Shown piece by piece: positions 5,397-6,661 of a stretch of DNA of 6,661 nucleotides (the stretch's first letter is position 1; the number at the start of each line of letters is the position of its first letter). Under the pieces are notes generated by a model. It was not told the origin of the DNA and ran no database searches. It worked only from the letters and a program-made list of their open reading frames with translations. The DNA is taken from assembly GCA_964529265.1 (NCBI GenBank), contig CAZGVW010000171.1, forward strand, positions 1 through 6,661, in the 5' to 3' direction. A program made the position numbers and the translations under genes. The stretch is from CAZGVW01 sp964529265. Its GTDB lineage: Bacteria; Planctomycetota; Phycisphaerae; Phycisphaerales; UBA1924.

Positions 5397-6661
5397 CAGC
5401 ATCCTCCGCCTGGCTGACCATGGCGGCGTGCTTTTTCAGCGCCGCCGCGCTCGGCGGGCTCACGATGACCCACAACGCCAATCAGTCCCCGCGCGGCTAC
5501 GACGCGCTTCTGCAGCTCTTCAACGACTTCATCGCGTTCGAACGGCCGCCGCTGAGAAACGGCGCGCCCGACTACACCGCCGCCGCTGTCGCGTCGCGGC
5601 AGAAGACCTTGAAGACGTTTCAATCGCGGCGGGCCGCGATCGACGCGAAGAGCTGGCCGGTCGATCGCCAGGTTGATCACACGCTCGTTCGCGCGCTGAC
5701 GAACGGACTGGACTTCGATCTGCGCGTGCTGCGCCCGTGGGCGCGCGACCCGGCGTTCTACAAATCGATCTGGACGGCGCAAAGCGATACGCCGGCGCAC
5801 GAAGGGCCAACGCATCACGCGGTGGTCGAACTGTGGACGTACACGTTTCCGCTGTCGGCCGCTGACGACGCAAGGCTGGCGGCGGAGATCGCGACGATCC
5901 CGCCTCTCCTCGCGCAGGGGCGCGAGAACCTCACGGGCAACGCGCGCGACCTGTGGACGACCGGCACGGGCACGATGACGGAACAGGTGGCGGACCTCGA
6001 GACGCTGGAGAAGCGCGTGCCGGATGCGTCCGCGGCGCTGAAGGGCGCCATCCGCGCCGCACGGGACGCGACGGCGGAGTTCGTCAAGTGGCTCGAGAGC
6101 CGTGCGGCCTCGAAGACGGGACCGTCAGGTATCGGCAAGGAGCACTACACCTGGAGCCTGCAGCACGTGCAGCTCGTGCCGATGACCTGGGACGACGAGG
6201 TGGCGCTGCTGAAGCGCGAGCTGGCGCGCGCGCACGCGTCGCTGAAGCTCGAGGAAGAACGCAATCGCGGCCTGCCGCCGCTGACCGCCGCCGCGAACGA
6301 GAAGGAGTACCAGCGGCGTGCGGACACGGCGGTCACGAAGTATCTGGCGTTCCTGAAGGACCGGAACATCCTCACCGTCCAGGACTATCTCGACCCCGCC
6401 ATGCGCGCGCACAACGGCCGCTTCGTGCCGATCGAGCGGCGCAATTTCTTCGGCATCGCGAGCCACTACGAGCCGATGACGCTGTTCGCGCACTGGTATC
6501 ACTGGTTCGATCACGCGTGGATGAAGCAGGCGCCGCACGCCAGTCCGATCCGGCGCGGCGCAACGCTGTTCAACGTCTGGAGCGTGCGCGCCGAGGGCAT
6601 GGCCACCGCCATGGAAGAGCTCATCATGCATGCGGGCTACTACGACGACACCCCGCGGGCG
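5390..6661 (+). CDS. DUF885-family exported protein, N-terminal 424 residues (cut by window edge)
   Basis: DUF885 proteins are predicted metal-dependent hydrolases of unknown substrate, usually about 550-600 residues, so the C-terminal part lies beyond the window. The start MRSASSAWLTMAACFFSAAA, followed by LGGLTM, looks like a weak signal peptide. Family-like parts include GYDALLQLFNDFIAFE (36-51), GIGKEHYTWSLQHVQLVPMT (247-266) with a long helix after it, and ASPIRRGATLFNVWSVRAEG (384-403) running into MATAMEELIMHAGYYDD. The last piece corresponds to the 'EGWALYxExL' segment, with Glu402. The usual HExxPGHH motif expected before it is replaced by H368-W-Y-H371-W-F-D374, which may be an alternative metal site. 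An in-frame TAG at 5384-5386 blocks any earlier start. ATG 5420 and ATG 5465 are alternatives. It is divergent from the acetyltransferase, with 5 bp between start codons. The family call is fairly secure; activity is uncertain. Confidence 0.85.
   Translation, partial: MRSASSAWLTMAACFFSAAALGGLTMTHNANQSPRGYDALLQLFNDFIAFERPPLRNGAPDYTAAAVASRQKTLKTFQSRRAAIDAKSWPVDRQVDHTLVRALTNGLDFDLRVLRPWARDPAFYKSIWTAQSDTPAHEGPTHHAVVELWTYTFPLSAADDARLAAEIATIPPLLAQGRENLTGNARDLWTTGTGTMTEQVADLETLEKRVPDASAALKGAIRAARDATAEFVKWLESRAASKTGPSGIGKEHYTWSLQHVQLVPMTWDDEVALLKRELARAHASLKLEEERNRGLPPLTAAANEKEYQRRADTAVTKYLAFLKDRNILTVQDYLDPAMRAHNGRFVPIERRNFFGIASHYEPMTLFAHWYHWFDHAWMKQAPHASPIRRGATLFNVWSVRAEGMATAMEELIMHAGYYDDTPRA

Noticed and set aside
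6125..6631. Minus-strand open frame of 168 codons near the right end.
   Set aside because: It mirrors the DUF885 gene, which stays open across the whole region with family-like sequence. The antisense product is Arg/Val/His-rich without motifs.

Overview
The window is GC-rich bacterial DNA with closely spaced genes. All intact genes from the left edge to about 5384 lie on the minus strand, and a divergent plus-strand gene fills the right end. Composition and gene types (DUF222-like HNH endonuclease, secreted orphan protein beside methionine aminopeptidase, DUF885 protein, DUF1801 remnant) suggest an Acidobacteriota-like soil bacterium, perhaps class Vicinamibacteria. That placement is inference, since no rRNA or other marker is present.

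Left block (1-1001): the N-terminal two fifths of a type I methionine aminopeptidase runs off the left edge. A secreted protein of unknown function lies 9 bp upstream of it, in the same direction, with a good ribosome binding site. The two are probably co-transcribed.

Middle block (about 1002-3515): this part looks accessory. It holds two decayed gene remnants (a DUF1801-like fragment and a membrane-protein-like fragment split over three frames) and an intact HNH endonuclease gene. It also holds an 8-bp degenerate tandem repeat and three copies of a compound palindromic element. Each copy is a perfect 18-bp palindrome, ACTCGGTTCGAACCGAGT, followed 8-9 bp later by a second inverted repeat built on TGGCAC/GTGCCA. 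One copy lies left of the remnants and HNH gene and two lie to the right, so they bracket the block. This is the most unusual structure in the window.

Right block (3516-6661): an exported protein combines TPR-like helices with a C-terminal calcium-binding module like those of RTX-type proteins. Upstream of it is a RimJ/RimL-type GNAT acetyltransferase. Divergent from the acetyltransferase is a DUF885-family exported protein, cut by the right edge, whose expected HExxPGHH-type site is replaced by HWYHWFD. The divergent start codons are at most 5 bp apart and sit in overlapping small palindromes.

There is no single evident pathway. The genes are a housekeeping N-terminal-processing enzyme, several exported proteins of unknown role, an acetyltransferase and a repeat-rich accessory patch. 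I saw no CRISPR array, tRNA, rRNA or complete insertion sequence.
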